From Mesorhizobium sp. M2A.F.Ca.ET.046.03.2.1 (GTDB taxonomy: Bacteria > Pseudomonadota > Alphaproteobacteria > Rhizobiales > Rhizobiaceae), in the NCBI RefSeq assembly GCF_003952425.1, contig NZ_CP034449.1:2480001-2544000 (forward strand): 64,000 nt of DNA. The letters run 5' to 3'. The notes beneath the pieces are model-generated. The model saw only the letters and a program-made list of their open reading frames with translations. It searched no databases and was not told the origin of the DNA. Every line of letters starts with the position of its first letter. Position 1 is the stretch's first letter. Position numbers and translations under genes: made by a program. This document shows positions 28,443-37,700 of this stretch, one piece after another.

Positions 28443-30758
28443 TCAGCTGGCCGTTCGTTTGCCGGCGATATGCAGGTCCGCGGCAAATGGCCAGGTGACG
28501 CTCGACATCGTCTCGATGCCCGACGCGCTGAGCGCGGCGCCGAAGAGAAAGCCTTGCACGAAGTCCGGCTTGACCAGATGAACCAGCGTCTTCAGCTGCT
28601 CGAAGGTCTCGACCCCTTCGATGGTGACCGAAAGGCCCAATGTCCGCGACAGGCTGACGATGCCCTTCAGCAGATCGAGCGACTGCCGGTTCTGGTTCAT
28701 ATCGACCAGGAAAGAGCGGTCGATCTTGATCTTATCGAGCGGCAGCTTGTGGAGATAGCTCAGACTGGAGTAGCCGGTGCCGAAATCGTCAAGCGCGATG
28801 CGCACGCCAAGCGCCTTCAAGTCCTCGATCGATTCGCGCGTCAGCGATTTGTCATCGAGCAAGGCGGTCTCGGTGACCTCGATTTCGAGCCGGTGCGCCG
28901 CAAGGCCCGACTTGGCCAAGGCGTCCCTGACCTTTTGGACGATGTCGCGGCTGCGGAAATCCTTGGCCGACAGGTTCACCGACACACTGGTCTGCGCCGG
29001 CCATTTGGCGCATTCGGCGCAGGCGGCCTCCAGCACGAAGGTGCTGATGTCGGAAACGATGCCCATCTCTTCCGCCAAGGGGATGAAGACGCCGGGCGAG
29101 ATTGGGCCGAGGTCGGGATGGTCCCAGCGGCAGAGCGCCTCGCAACTGGCGATGCGCATGGTGCTGATGGAGACGATTGGCTGATAAACCACGCGCAGAT
29201 CCTTGGCCTGCACGGCATTGCGCAGATCGGCCTTCATCAGCTGGCGATTGCGGAACGCGGCGTCCATGGCCGCCTCGAACAGCCGCCAGCTGTTCTTGCC
29301 GAGTTCCTTGGCCTTGTAGAGGGCAAGGTCGGCCTTGACGATCATTGCATCAACCTCGGTGTCCTTGACCTTGGACAGCACCGCGCCGCCGCTGGCCTGG
29401 ATGCGCAAGCCATGGCCGGCGACGTCCACTTCGCCCTGCAGGTCCGCGAAGATCCGGTCGAGCAGGGTGCCGAGATGGCTCTCGTCCTCGACGCGGTCGA
29501 AGAAGATCATGAACTCGTCGCCGCCGAAGCGGCTGACCGTGATGCCTGGTCCGGCAATCGCCGCGAGACGCTCGGCCACGGCGTAGATCAGCCCGTCGCC
29601 GACCGGATGGCCGAGTGTGTCGTTGACGCTCTTGAAGTCGTCGAGATCGAGCACCGCGAGGCCGCAGAGCCGATCCTGCTCGCCGGAGGCCATGGCCTCA
29701 CGGACCAGCTCGTGGAAATAGGCGCGGTTCGGCAGGCCCGTCAGATTGTCGTAGCGCGCCATGAAGCGTATCTTTTCTTCCGCCTCGACGCGCACCGTCA
29801 CGTCTTCGAAGGTGATGACGCCCAGTTCCTGGCTGCCTTCGCGGGCGGAGAATTCGTAATGCTGACCATTAGCCAGCGAAACGAGCACCTTGCGGTCGCG
29901 GCCTTCGCGCAGGGCGCGCGTCAGCTGCGCCTCGATGTAGCGGCAGTCTTTCGGCGCCAGCATGCCGCCGGCGACGCCCCGCATCAAAAGGCCGTGGATC
30001 GAGCGTCCGAGCAAGGCATCGCCCGATCTCAGCGACATCAGGCGGGCGGCTTCGGCATTGGCCACCGCAACGCGCCCGTCGGGCCCCAGCATGACCAGGC
30101 CATGCGACATGGTGTTGAGCGCGCGATCGAACCGGCGCGTCAGGTTCCCGGCCTGCTTGTGGCCGATGACCGCGGAGAAGAGCACGTTGCGGACATGGTC
30201 GGCGCTGTTGATGGTGACGAACGTCAACGGGAAGATCATCAAGCCGAGGACGACAGAAGCCATATCCATGCGCAGGATGAGCGCAAGAGCCGCGGGCCCG
30301 ACGAGGGTCAAGGAAAAAATCTGGACCATGCGCATGGACCCGTAGCTTCGTCCGACAACCGTTACCAGGGTCGTCAACGACAACGATACCGACGCCAGTT
30401 CAGCAAATTGGTCAGGACGCAGGTAGATCGACACGAAGCAGAATGACCCCAATGCGAGGCCCTGCGCGCTGCCTTTGAGAATGTAATTGCGCTCTATCGC
30501 TTCTGCCTCTGCGACACTTGCTATGGTGCCGCCCGCTCTATGGAAGCCTCGGATGCTGAAGTACCGCCAGAGGCTGGCCGATAGCAGAACGAAAGCCAAC
30601 GTCAGATAAAGCAGATCCTGCGTACGCAGGTAGACCATGAACCCGAGAATCCAGTAGCAGACGCCGCCGATCGCAACCATGCCGGCGTTGTCGAACAATG
30701 CCCGCACGAATTGGATATAGACATCCGCCGGGATGTTCTCGGTCTTTGTTCTACCCAT
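28443..30758 (-). CDS. Membrane GGDEF-EAL protein (c-di-GMP turnover)
   Basis: 771 residues from ATG 30758; an in-frame TTG four codons earlier is less likely. About six transmembrane helices fill residues 20-200. A PAS-like region follows (RALNTMSHGLVMLGPDGRVAVAN, about 215-330). The GGDEF domain has an intact RFGGDEF near residue 412 and no RxxD inhibitory site just before it. The EAL domain has CEALCRWDHP near residue 540, plus NLSAKDF, EVTETALL, DDFGTGYSSL and IEGVE, so the phosphodiesterase residues appear complete. Both making and breaking c-di-GMP are possible. Confidence 0.95.
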   Translation of the reverse strand: MGRTKTENIPADVYIQFVRALFDNAGMVAIGGVCYWILGFMVYLRTQDLLYLTLAFVLLSASLWRYFSIRGFHRAGGTIASVAEAEAIERNYILKGSAQGLALGSFCFVSIYLRPDQFAELASVSLSLTTLVTVVGRSYGSMRMVQIFSLTLVGPAALALILRMDMASVVLGLMIFPLTFVTINSADHVRNVLFSAVIGHKQAGNLTRRFDRALNTMSHGLVMLGPDGRVAVANAEAARLMSLRSGDALLGRSIHGLLMRGVAGGMLAPKDCRYIEAQLTRALREGRDRKVLVSLANGQHYEFSAREGSQELGVITFEDVTVRVEAEEKIRFMARYDNLTGLPNRAYFHELVREAMASGEQDRLCGLAVLDLDDFKSVNDTLGHPVGDGLIYAVAERLAAIAGPGITVSRFGGDEFMIFFDRVEDESHLGTLLDRIFADLQGEVDVAGHGLRIQASGGAVLSKVKDTEVDAMIVKADLALYKAKELGKNSWRLFEAAMDAAFRNRQLMKADLRNAVQAKDLRVVYQPIVSISTMRIASCEALCRWDHPDLGPISPGVFIPLAEEMGIVSDISTFVLEAACAECAKWPAQTSVSVNLSAKDFRSRDIVQKVRDALAKSGLAAHRLEIEVTETALLDDKSLTRESIEDLKALGVRIALDDFGTGYSSLSYLHKLPLDKIKIDRSFLVDMNQNRQSLDLLKGIVSLSRTLGLSVTIEGVETFEQLKTLVHLVKPDFVQGFLFGAALSASGIETMSSVTWPFAADLHIAGKRTAS

Positions 30759-30906
30759 GCCGTGGCCCAACGCTACGCCTTGTCATGCCACACCCGCCTT
30801 AAGAAAGGCTTAGAACGGCGTTCAACCCCGGTTGCGGAGGGTTGCAGCAGGCGGGACAGTCCAGGGAATCCGGGGGTTCTGGCGCGCCGTCAATGCGCCG
30901 GCGCGG

Positions 30907-33900
30907 TCACTCGGCGGCGCGAAGCGTCGGCTCCGCCGGAGCCTGGGCCAGACGCTCGATCAAGCGCGAGCGCTCGCCCGCCGCCTTCGCGGCGCTGGCC
31001 TGCCGGACATGGCCGTAGCCGCGGATCAATGCCGGCACGGAGGCCAGGGCGGTCGCGGCCTCCACCCTGCCCGGCGCCAGCGCGCCGGCGATGAGGTCGA
31101 GATCGGCTTCGTATTCCCTCAACGCTTGCCGCTCCATGCGCCGCTCGGCCGTGTAGCCGAAGAGGTCGAAGGCGGTGCCGCGCAGGCCCTTCATCGCCGC
31201 CAGCAGTCGAAAGCCCTTCATCATCCACTGGCCGAAGCTCGATTTCCTGGGCTTGCCGTCATTGCCGCGGCGGCCGAGGATCGGCGGCGCGAGATGGAAT
31301 TCAAGCCTCTCGTAGCTCTGGAACTGCTTGGCGAGGTCGGCGGCGAAAGTGCCGTCGGTGTAGAGCCGCGCCACCTCATACTCGTCCTTGATCGCCATCA
31401 GCTTGAAGAGGTTTTTCGCCGCCGCTTCAGTCACCACCGTCGAGCCTGGAATCGCCTTCGCCTCGGCGGCGCGCAACGTCGCCACGCGGTCGGCGTAGCG
31501 CCTGGCGTAGGCGGCGTTCTGGTAGGCGGTGAGGAAGGCGACCCGGCGGGCGATGACATCGTCCAGCGTCTCGGCCAGTTTGGGCGCAGGCCTGCCGGTC
31601 TGAGCGACCAGGCCACGTACGAAGTCGGGCTGATGCGCGGCGCGGCGGCCCCAGCGGAAAGCGGCGATATTCATCGCCACCGCTTCGCCGTTCAATTCTA
31701 TCGCCTTTTCAACGGCTTCAGCCGAAAGCGGCAGGCCGCCATGCTGGAAGGCGAAGCCAAGCATGAACATGTTGGCGCCGAGCGAATTGCCGAACAGAGC
31801 GGTCGCCGTGCGGGTGGCGTCGAAGAAATGCGCCTTGTCGTCGCCGGCAGCGGCCCGGATCGCCTTCTTCAGCCGCTCGACCGGCAGCGAGAAGTCCGCC
31901 GAACGGGTGAATTCGCCGGGCATGATCTCGGCGGTGTTGGCGAGGAAGATCGTGTGGCCCTCGCGCACCGCGCCCAGCACCTTCTTGGCGCCGGAGACGA
32001 CGAGGTCGCAGCCGAGCACAAGGTCGGCCTTGCCGGCCGAGACGCGAATGGCGTGGATGTCCTCGGGTGTCGGGGCGATGCGGACATGAGTGAAGACCGA
32101 GCCGCCCTTCTGGGCGAGGCCCGCCATATCGATCATGCCGCAACCCTTGCCTTCCAGATGCGCGGCCATGCCGAGCACCGCGCCGACGGTGACGACGCCG
32201 GTGCCGCCGACGCCGTCGATGATCGCCGCCCAGCCCTGGTTGCCCATGCGGAATTCGGCCGGCGCCGGCACGCCGTCCAGCGGATCGGCCCTGCCGGCAG
32301 TGCCTTCGGCCTTCCTGATCTTGCCGCCATGCACGGTGACGAAAGACGGGCAGAAACCGTTGAGGCAGGAAAAATCCTTGTTGCAGCTCGACTGGTCGAT
32401 GCGGCGCTTGCGGCCGAATTCGGTCTCGACCGGCTGGATCGAGACGCAGTTGGACTGTACGCCGCAATCGCCGCAGCCTTCGCAGACCAGCTCGTTGATG
32501 AAGACGCGTTTGTCCGGATCGGGGAAGGTGCCGCGCTTGCGTCGGCGGCGCTTTTCGGCGGCGCAGGTCTGATCGTAGAGCAGCACCGAAACGCCTTTCA
32601 CCTCGCGCAATTCGCGCTGGACGAGATCGAGATCGTCGCGATGGTGGATGGTTATGCCGGCCGGGAAATCGGCCTTGCCGGCATATTTGCCAGGCTCGTC
32701 CGTGACAACGGCGATGCGCTCGACGCCCTCGGCGCGCACTTGCCTGGCGATCATGTCGACGGTCAGGCCGCCCTCATGCGGCTGGCCGCCGGTCATGGCG
32801 ACGGCATCGTTGTAGAGGATCTTGTAGGTGATGTTGGCGTCGGAGGACAGCGCGAAGCGGATCGCCAGCACGCCGGAGTGGTTGTAGGTGCCGTCGCCGA
32901 GATTCTGGAAGATGTGGTCGCGCTTGGAGAACGGCGCCTGTCCGACCCATTGCGCGCCCTCGCCTCCCATGGCGGTGAAGCCGACGGTGTTCCTGTCCAT
33001 CCACAGCGCCATGAAGTGGCAGCCGATGCCGGCGGCGGCCAGCGAGCCGTCCGGCACCTTGGTCGAGGAATTATGCGGGCAGCCCGAGCAGAAGAAAGGC
33101 GTGCGCGAGCCGATATCGAGCGTGTCGGCGAGCATCGCCTGGAACTGGCGCAGCTTCGCCACCCGCGCTGCGATCTCTTCCGAGGAGCCGATGGTGCGCA
33201 GGATCCGTTCGCCGAGCGCAATCGCGATCTCGTTCGGATCGAGCGCACCCTTGGCCGGAAACAGCCAGTCACCGCGCTCGTCCTTCTTGCCGACGATCAC
33301 CGGCTGGGTGGCGGTGCCGTAGAGGTTCTCGCGCAGCTGCACCTCGATCAGCGAGCGCTTCTCCTCGACGACGACGATGGTGTCGAGGCCGCGGGCGAAG
33401 TCGGCGATGTGCTGGAAATCCAACGGCCACGGACAGCCGACCTTGAACAGGCGGATGCCGATGCGGTTGGCGGCCGCTTCGTCGATGCCGATATCCTCCA
33501 GCGCTTGGCGGACGTCGAGATAGCTCTTGCCGATGGTGATGACGCCGAGCTTGGGATTGCGGCCGCCGGAATAGACGATGCGGTTCAGCCCATTGGCCTG
33601 GATGAAGGCCGAGGCGGCGGCGCGCTTGTACTCGTGCAGCCGCTCTTCCTGGCCGAGCATGTCGATCTCGTGGCGGATGTTCAAGCCGCCCGGCGGCATG
33701 TCGAATTCGGGAATGACGATGCCCAGACGCTCGATCGAGGCGTCGACCGAGGCCGTCGATTCGATATTGTCCTTGACGCATTTGATCGCCGCCCAGGTGC
33801 CGGCGAAGCGCGACATGGCAAAGCCGTAAAGGCCGTAGTCGATGATCTCCTGCACGCCGGCCGGATTGAGGATCGGCACCATGGTGTCGACGAAGAGGAA

Positions 33901-34380
33901 TTCGGTGGCATGCGCGTTGGTCGAGGATTCGGCCATGTGGTCGTCGCCCATCAGGGCAAGCACGCCGCCATGCTTGGAGGAGCCGGCAAGATTGGCGTGG
34001 CGGAAGACGTCGCCGGACCGGTCGACCCCCGGGCCCTTGCCGTACCAGACCGAAAAAACGCCATCATGCGTGCCCTCGCCCAGCAATTCGGTCTGCTGCG
34101 AGCCCCAGCAGGCGGTGGCGGCGAGTTCCTCGTTGAGGCCCGGCTGAAAGACGATGTCGGCTTGCGCAAGCTGCTTCTTCGCCCGCCACAGCTGCATGTC
34201 GAGGCCGCCCAGGGGCGAGCCGCGATAGCCGGAAACGAAGCCCGCCGTGTTGAGGCCCGCGCGGCGGTCGCGCTCGCGCTGCATCAGAAGCATGCGCACG
34301 ACGGCTTGCGCACCCGATAGGAAGACGCGCTCCTTGCCAAGGTCGAACTTGTCGTCGAGCGCGACGTCGTGCAGCGTCAT
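30907..34380 (-). CDS. Indolepyruvate ferredoxin oxidoreductase (fused IorA-IorB type)
   Basis: 1157 residues, the usual size of the fused bacterial enzyme. It oxidatively decarboxylates aryl pyruvates (indolepyruvate, phenylpyruvate) to acyl-CoA with ThDP and Fe-S clusters. Visible are SGYRGSPLGGLD near the start, the ThDP-binding GDGTYNHSG in the middle, two clusters of Cys (CEGCGDCGVQSNC and CNKDFSCLNGFC) for Fe-S centres, and the gamma-like domain IDGVGGTGVVTVGAVLGMAA. AGAGGAAA precedes the ATG. It stands alone. The opposite strand keeps an equally long open frame, a codon-bias shadow. Confidence 0.95.
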   Translation of the reverse strand: MTLHDVALDDKFDLGKERVFLSGAQAVVRMLLMQRERDRRAGLNTAGFVSGYRGSPLGGLDMQLWRAKKQLAQADIVFQPGLNEELAATACWGSQQTELLGEGTHDGVFSVWYGKGPGVDRSGDVFRHANLAGSSKHGGVLALMGDDHMAESSTNAHATEFLFVDTMVPILNPAGVQEIIDYGLYGFAMSRFAGTWAAIKCVKDNIESTASVDASIERLGIVIPEFDMPPGGLNIRHEIDMLGQEERLHEYKRAAASAFIQANGLNRIVYSGGRNPKLGVITIGKSYLDVRQALEDIGIDEAAANRIGIRLFKVGCPWPLDFQHIADFARGLDTIVVVEEKRSLIEVQLRENLYGTATQPVIVGKKDERGDWLFPAKGALDPNEIAIALGERILRTIGSSEEIAARVAKLRQFQAMLADTLDIGSRTPFFCSGCPHNSSTKVPDGSLAAAGIGCHFMALWMDRNTVGFTAMGGEGAQWVGQAPFSKRDHIFQNLGDGTYNHSGVLAIRFALSSDANITYKILYNDAVAMTGGQPHEGGLTVDMIARQVRAEGVERIAVVTDEPGKYAGKADFPAGITIHHRDDLDLVQRELREVKGVSVLLYDQTCAAEKRRRRKRGTFPDPDKRVFINELVCEGCGDCGVQSNCVSIQPVETEFGRKRRIDQSSCNKDFSCLNGFCPSFVTVHGGKIRKAEGTAGRADPLDGVPAPAEFRMGNQGWAAIIDGVGGTGVVTVGAVLGMAAHLEGKGCGMIDMAGLAQKGGSVFTHVRIAPTPEDIHAIRVSAGKADLVLGCDLVVSGAKKVLGAVREGHTIFLANTAEIMPGEFTRSADFSLPVERLKKAIRAAAGDDKAHFFDATRTATALFGNSLGANMFMLGFAFQHGGLPLSAEAVEKAIELNGEAVAMNIAAFRWGRRAAHQPDFVRGLVAQTGRPAPKLAETLDDVIARRVAFLTAYQNAAYARRYADRVATLRAAEAKAIPGSTVVTEAAAKNLFKLMAIKDEYEVARLYTDGTFAADLAKQFQSYERLEFHLAPPILGRRGNDGKPRKSSFGQWMMKGFRLLAAMKGLRGTAFDLFGYTAERRMERQALREYEADLDLIAGALAPGRVEAATALASVPALIRGYGHVRQASAAKAAGERSRLIERLAQAPAEPTLRAAE

Positions 34381-34576
34381 CAGGTATTTCCTCTGCGGAG
34401 GCGCCTCAAATCAGGCAGCCAACGTCGGAGTGGGACGTCGCAGTCTTTCGTCCCTAGGCGGTGAGGTCAAACAAAATCACAGAGGCCAGATAACACGCAA
34501 CAAGCGGTCTGGCGAGTGGCCGGTGGCGCATGCAAGATCATGCTAACCGCTTTGTGAGGAACAAAAATTTCGTGGC

Positions 34577-35107
34577 TCAAGTCGCTTTGGAGCAATCCGG
34601 CTTCTGGGCATCGGGCAGCTTGCCGTCAGGATGGCCGGCAAGGTCCGGGTTGAGCTCGTATTTCGGCCCGATCACCAGTGGCCGGTCCGGCAGCATCGTC
34701 TGGTCCTCGGACGAGGTCATCGTGGTATCGATGCTCTGCAGCAGCGTGCCGCTCGCATCCTCGATGCGGATCGAGACGGAATAGGGTTTATCTTTGACCA
34801 CGCAGGTGAGCGGCGGGCTGGTGAGCGTGATGTGCGGCAGCTTCGGCCAGATCTTCTGGTTGACGATGAGCGGGTCGCCGCCGGCCGGATTCTGGAAGCT
34901 CACCACCGCGACCTGACCGTCGACCATCGGCCGCAGCGGCTTCAGCGTGATGACATAGGTGGCGATGGCCAGCCGGTAGTTGAACTCGAACAGTTTTCCC
35001 GAGATGGCGAAAAGCTGGTCCTTGCCGGTGTCGCGGCAGGCGCCGAGCGCGACTGCGGCGACCAGGGCGGCGCCGATCAAAGCTGAACGCGACAGTTTGC
35101 TAAGCAT
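34577..35107 (-). CDS. Putative lipoprotein, unknown function
   Basis: 176 residues. The signal region SALIGAALVAAVALGAC ends in a lipobox with Cys 24. The mature part has no known motif; it looks like beta strands with two further Cys (LTCVVKD and PDCSKAT) that may form a disulphide. Its start overlaps the end of the CGNR gene by 8 bases, so it is probably cotranslated with that regulator. Function not recognised. Confidence 0.75.
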   Translation of the reverse strand: MLSKLSRSALIGAALVAAVALGACRDTGKDQLFAISGKLFEFNYRLAIATYVITLKPLRPMVDGQVAVVSFQNPAGGDPLIVNQKIWPKLPHITLTSPPLTCVVKDKPYSVSIRIEDASGTLLQSIDTTMTSSEDQTMLPDRPLVIGPKYELNPDLAGHPDGKLPDAQKPDCSKAT

Positions 35108-35708
35108 TGGGAACCTCCCTCGCCGCCGAGCGGCGGCGGTAATAGCGGTTTGCCTTCTGGCGATTGCCGCAGACAGCCATATCGCACCACAACCGGCTGG
35201 CGTTGCGGCTGCGGTCGACGAACAGCCAGCTGCAATTGGGGCAGATCCTCAGCCTTGCCACCGTTTCGTCGCGCAGCAGCGACAGCGCCGAGACGGCCAA
35301 AGCCGCCTCGAAGGCGATCGGCGTTCGCGGGTCGCCGAAAGGCTGGCCAGGCGTTCCGATCTCGGTCGCGCTGCCGGACAGCCCGCTGGCGCAGGCCATG
35401 AGCAAATCCGGCAGGTGGCTGGTCGCCACCGCGCCATTCGATACGGCATGGCGAAATAGGCGATCGGTCGCTTCGCGGATCGAGATGACGGTCGGTTTGA
35501 TCTCACCCGGCTCCGGCGCCCGCAGCCGCCGGCCGCCGAGCTCGGCCGCGCGGAAGCCGCTGGCCGCCTCGGCAAAGCGGGCGATCTCGGCCGGGTCGTC
35601 GAAACGGTCGAAGGACTTTTGCGGATCGTTGCGCAGCACCACGGTGTTCGCCGTATCGAGCGCAAGGATGCCGCCGGTGAAGCGGTGCGGGGTCCAGGAT
35701 ACCGTCAT
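35100..35708 (-). CDS. CGNR zinc finger protein (ABATE domain regulator)
   Basis: 202 residues. The N-terminal ABATE-type domain (GGILALDTANTVVLR..) binds an unknown stress-related ligand in the family model. The C-terminal finger CPNCSWLFVDRSRNASRLWC and DMAVCGNRQKANRYYRRR shows the four Cys and the CGNR signature. Such proteins are predicted transcription regulators. The ATG at 35708 is chosen; an in-frame TTG lies two codons upstream. An 8-bp inverted repeat lies just before it and may be its own operator. It overlaps the lipoprotein gene downstream. Confidence 0.9.
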   Translation of the reverse strand: MTVSWTPHRFTGGILALDTANTVVLRNDPQKSFDRFDDPAEIARFAEAASGFRAAELGGRRLRAPEPGEIKPTVISIREATDRLFRHAVSNGAVATSHLPDLLMACASGLSGSATEIGTPGQPFGDPRTPIAFEAALAVSALSLLRDETVARLRICPNCSWLFVDRSRNASRLWCDMAVCGNRQKANRYYRRRSAAREVPNA

Positions 35709-35714
35709 GATCAA

Positions 35715-35750
35715 AATCTAACCTATAAAACGTGTTTGACAAGTTAGATT
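35715..35750. promoter_or_regulatory. Inverted repeat before the CGNR gene (candidate operator)
   Basis: AATCTAAC (35715-35722) and GTTAGATT (35743-35750) are exact inverted repeats with a 20-base spacer, ending 7 bases before the ATG. The minus strand between them holds TTGTCA and a TATA-like stretch, so the arms would flank a promoter. Confidence 0.5.
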
Positions 35751-35789
35751 CCGAGTGCAAGTTTCCGAGTGGGCCGGATTATCCGGCCC

Positions 35790-35890
35790 GCGCATGATAC
35801 CAAAATCGGAACGATTTTTGGAAAGGGTCATGCGCAATATCAAAGTGCTACAGCGTCCTTTGCGCGCCGGATGGGCGCGCGGCGCTGTAG
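35790..35890. repeat. Composite palindromic repeat, family R5
   Basis: Two hairpins: GCGCATGATACCAAAATCGG..CCGTTTTTGG-like to TCATGCGC (35790-35836), then CTACAGCG..GGCGCGCGGCGCTGTAG (35850-35890). This pair is a familiar rhizobial intergenic motif. It ends 10 bases before the next ATG, so the transporter's ribosome site GGGG lies right behind it. Confidence 0.7.
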
Positions 35891-35900
35891 GGGATGCCGC

Positions 35901-36806
35901 ATGCTCTATTTCTTCCAGCAGGTGCTGAACGGGCTGCATTCAGGCGCGCTCTACGCGCTGCTCGCCTTCGGCTATGTGCTGACCAACGGCATCCTGCACC
36001 GCACCAACCTGGCCTACGGCGCGCTGTTCGCCTTTTGCGGCCAGACGATGATCCTGACCGCCGCCTTCGGCTATCAGGCGCTGTGGCTGACGCTCGCCGC
36101 CGCGGTGGCGCTCGGCGTCGCCGCGGCCCTGCTCTACGCCGCGCTGATCAGCCACGTCCTGTCGCGCAGCGTGTTCGAGAGGCTCGCCGACCGCTCGCCC
36201 AACGCCATCGTGGTGACGACGCTCGGCATCTTGATTTTCCTGTCGGAGGCGAGCCGCATCGCCGCCGACACGCATGATCTCTGGCTGCCGCCGATGCTCG
36301 CCGATCCCGTCGTCTTCGCCGAAGGTGAAGGGTTCAAGGTCACGCTTACCGTCATCCAGCTGCTCGACTGCGCGGGGGTCGTCGCGCTGGTGGCGCTGGC
36401 GGCCTGGCTGTTCTCGCATTCGCGCTTCGGCCGCGCCTGGCGTGCCGTCTCCGACGATCCGAAAGCAGCGGCGATGTGCGGGATCGATGTGCGCGCGGTG
36501 TTCCGCCGCGCCGTGCTGTTCGGCGGTTTCTGCGCGGCCCTGGCCGGGGTGCTTGCCGGCCTCTACTACGGCAATATCTCCTTCGGCACCGGGCTGGTCT
36601 ACGGCCTGAAGATCCTGTTCGTGACAGCGGTCGGCGGCTACCTGTCGCCGCTTCGGGCGGCCCTTGGCGCCGCGGCCTTCGGCATGGCTGAATCGCTCTG
36701 GGCCGGCTACTTCCCGCTCGAATGGCGCGACGCCTGGATCTATCTCTTCCTCGTCGCCATGCTGGTGCTGATCGGCGCCGGGCGCGACCAGGCCAAGATC
36801 GCCTAA
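35901..36806 (+). CDS. Branched-chain amino acid-type ABC permease (LivH-like), orphan
   Basis: 301 residues with about eight membrane helices. LivH features: FFQQVLNGLHSGALYALLAFG at the start, GILHRTNLAYGALFAFCG, and the EAA-like SRFGRAWRAVSDDPKAAAMCGID loop near residue 190. Imports hydrophobic amino acids or amides together with LivM, two ATPases and a binding protein, none of which are in this window. GGGG lies 6-7 bases before the ATG. Without partners its role is open. Confidence 0.85.
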   Translation: MLYFFQQVLNGLHSGALYALLAFGYVLTNGILHRTNLAYGALFAFCGQTMILTAAFGYQALWLTLAAAVALGVAAALLYAALISHVLSRSVFERLADRSPNAIVVTTLGILIFLSEASRIAADTHDLWLPPMLADPVVFAEGEGFKVTLTVIQLLDCAGVVALVALAAWLFSHSRFGRAWRAVSDDPKAAAMCGIDVRAVFRRAVLFGGFCAALAGVLAGLYYGNISFGTGLVYGLKILFVTAVGGYLSPLRAALGAAAFGMAESLWAGYFPLEWRDAWIYLFLVAMLVLIGAGRDQAKIA

Positions 36807-36905
36807 AGCGCGTCGCGATCTTTCAGATTCGCTTCATCCGCTTTACGTTTTGGATTTAGCATGTCCTTATCCCGAAACCGGTTCCCACTTTCGGGAGACA
36901 TGCTT
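36807..36905. repeat. Repeat R4 with flanking palindromic sequence
   Basis: An AAAGCGCGTCGCGATCTTTC start, then TTTAGCATGTCCTTATCCCG..CGGGAGACATGCTT, where AGCATGTC pairs with GACATGCT and CCCGAAA with TTTCGGG. The rest of the gap to 37094 has no gene. Confidence 0.7.
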
Positions 36906-37094
36906 CAAGCATCCCAGACTTTGGTTGCATGACGCATCGTCAGGCGGCGGCATTCCGCCTCTGCGCGGCTTATCGATCTGCTCGGCGCGGCTTTGCCATG
37001 TTGACCTGCCGGACCACGCACTGCATACCGTTGGGCCAGGCGACGCGACACCGGAGGGGGAATCGGGCGCGCCGCATTGTGAGGGAGGATATGC

Positions 37095-37700
37095 ATGGCA
37101 GGGCTTCTCGCTCTATCCAGGACGATCGACCGCATCAACGAGTTCATCGGCCGCTGGGTTTCTTGGCTGATCCTGCTTGCGATCCTCGTGAGCGCCGGCA
37201 ATGCCGTCATCCGCAAGGTGTTCGACACCTCGTCCAATGCCTGGCTGGAACTGCAGTGGTATCTGTTCGGCGCCGCCTTCATGCTGGCCGCGGCCTACAC
37301 GCTGAAGCAGAACGACCATATCCGCATCGACATCGTCTACGGCATGTTCTCGCGGCGCGTGCAGCACTGGATCGACCTGCTCGGCCACCTGTTCTTCCTG
37401 ATGCCTTTCGTCGTGCTGATGGTGGTCTATTTCGTGCCTTATGTGTCGCTGTCCTTCCACAGCGGCGAGATGTCGACCAATGCCGGCGGCCTGATCGTCT
37501 GGCCGGCCAAGGCCATCCTGCTCGTCGGCTTCTTCCTGCTGGCCCTGCAAGGCGTTTCCGAGATCATCAAGAAGATCGCCATCATGCGCGGCGACATGGA
37601 CGATCCCAATCCCTTCATATCGGCGCATGAGCAGGCCAGGCTCGAGGCGGAGGCGCTGGCCGAGGAAGCCAAAGCCATCGCCGGCGAGGTCCGCCCATGA
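37095..37700 (+). CDS. TRAP transporter small permease (DctQ)
   Basis: 201 residues with four membrane helices (WVSWLILLAILVSAGNAVIRK, WYLFGAAFMLAAAYTLKQNDHIRIDI, HLFFLMPFVVLMVVYFVPYV, KAILLVGFFLLALQGVSEIIKKI). The E-L-Q-W and N-D-H-I-R-I-D segments are typical of DctQ. GGGAGGA lies about 6 bases before the ATG. Overlaps the large permease by 4 bases (ATGA). Confidence 0.95.
   Translation: MAGLLALSRTIDRINEFIGRWVSWLILLAILVSAGNAVIRKVFDTSSNAWLELQWYLFGAAFMLAAAYTLKQNDHIRIDIVYGMFSRRVQHWIDLLGHLFFLMPFVVLMVVYFVPYVSLSFHSGEMSTNAGGLIVWPAKAILLVGFFLLALQGVSEIIKKIAIMRGDMDDPNPFISAHEQARLEAEALAEEAKAIAGEVRP

Noticed and set aside
30832..34320. A 1162-codon open frame exactly antisense to the indolepyruvate oxidoreductase gene
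   Set aside because: The translation is rich in Arg, His, Gly and Asp with no motifs. Such long shadows arise from high GC at third positions; the sense strand has complete enzyme motifs.
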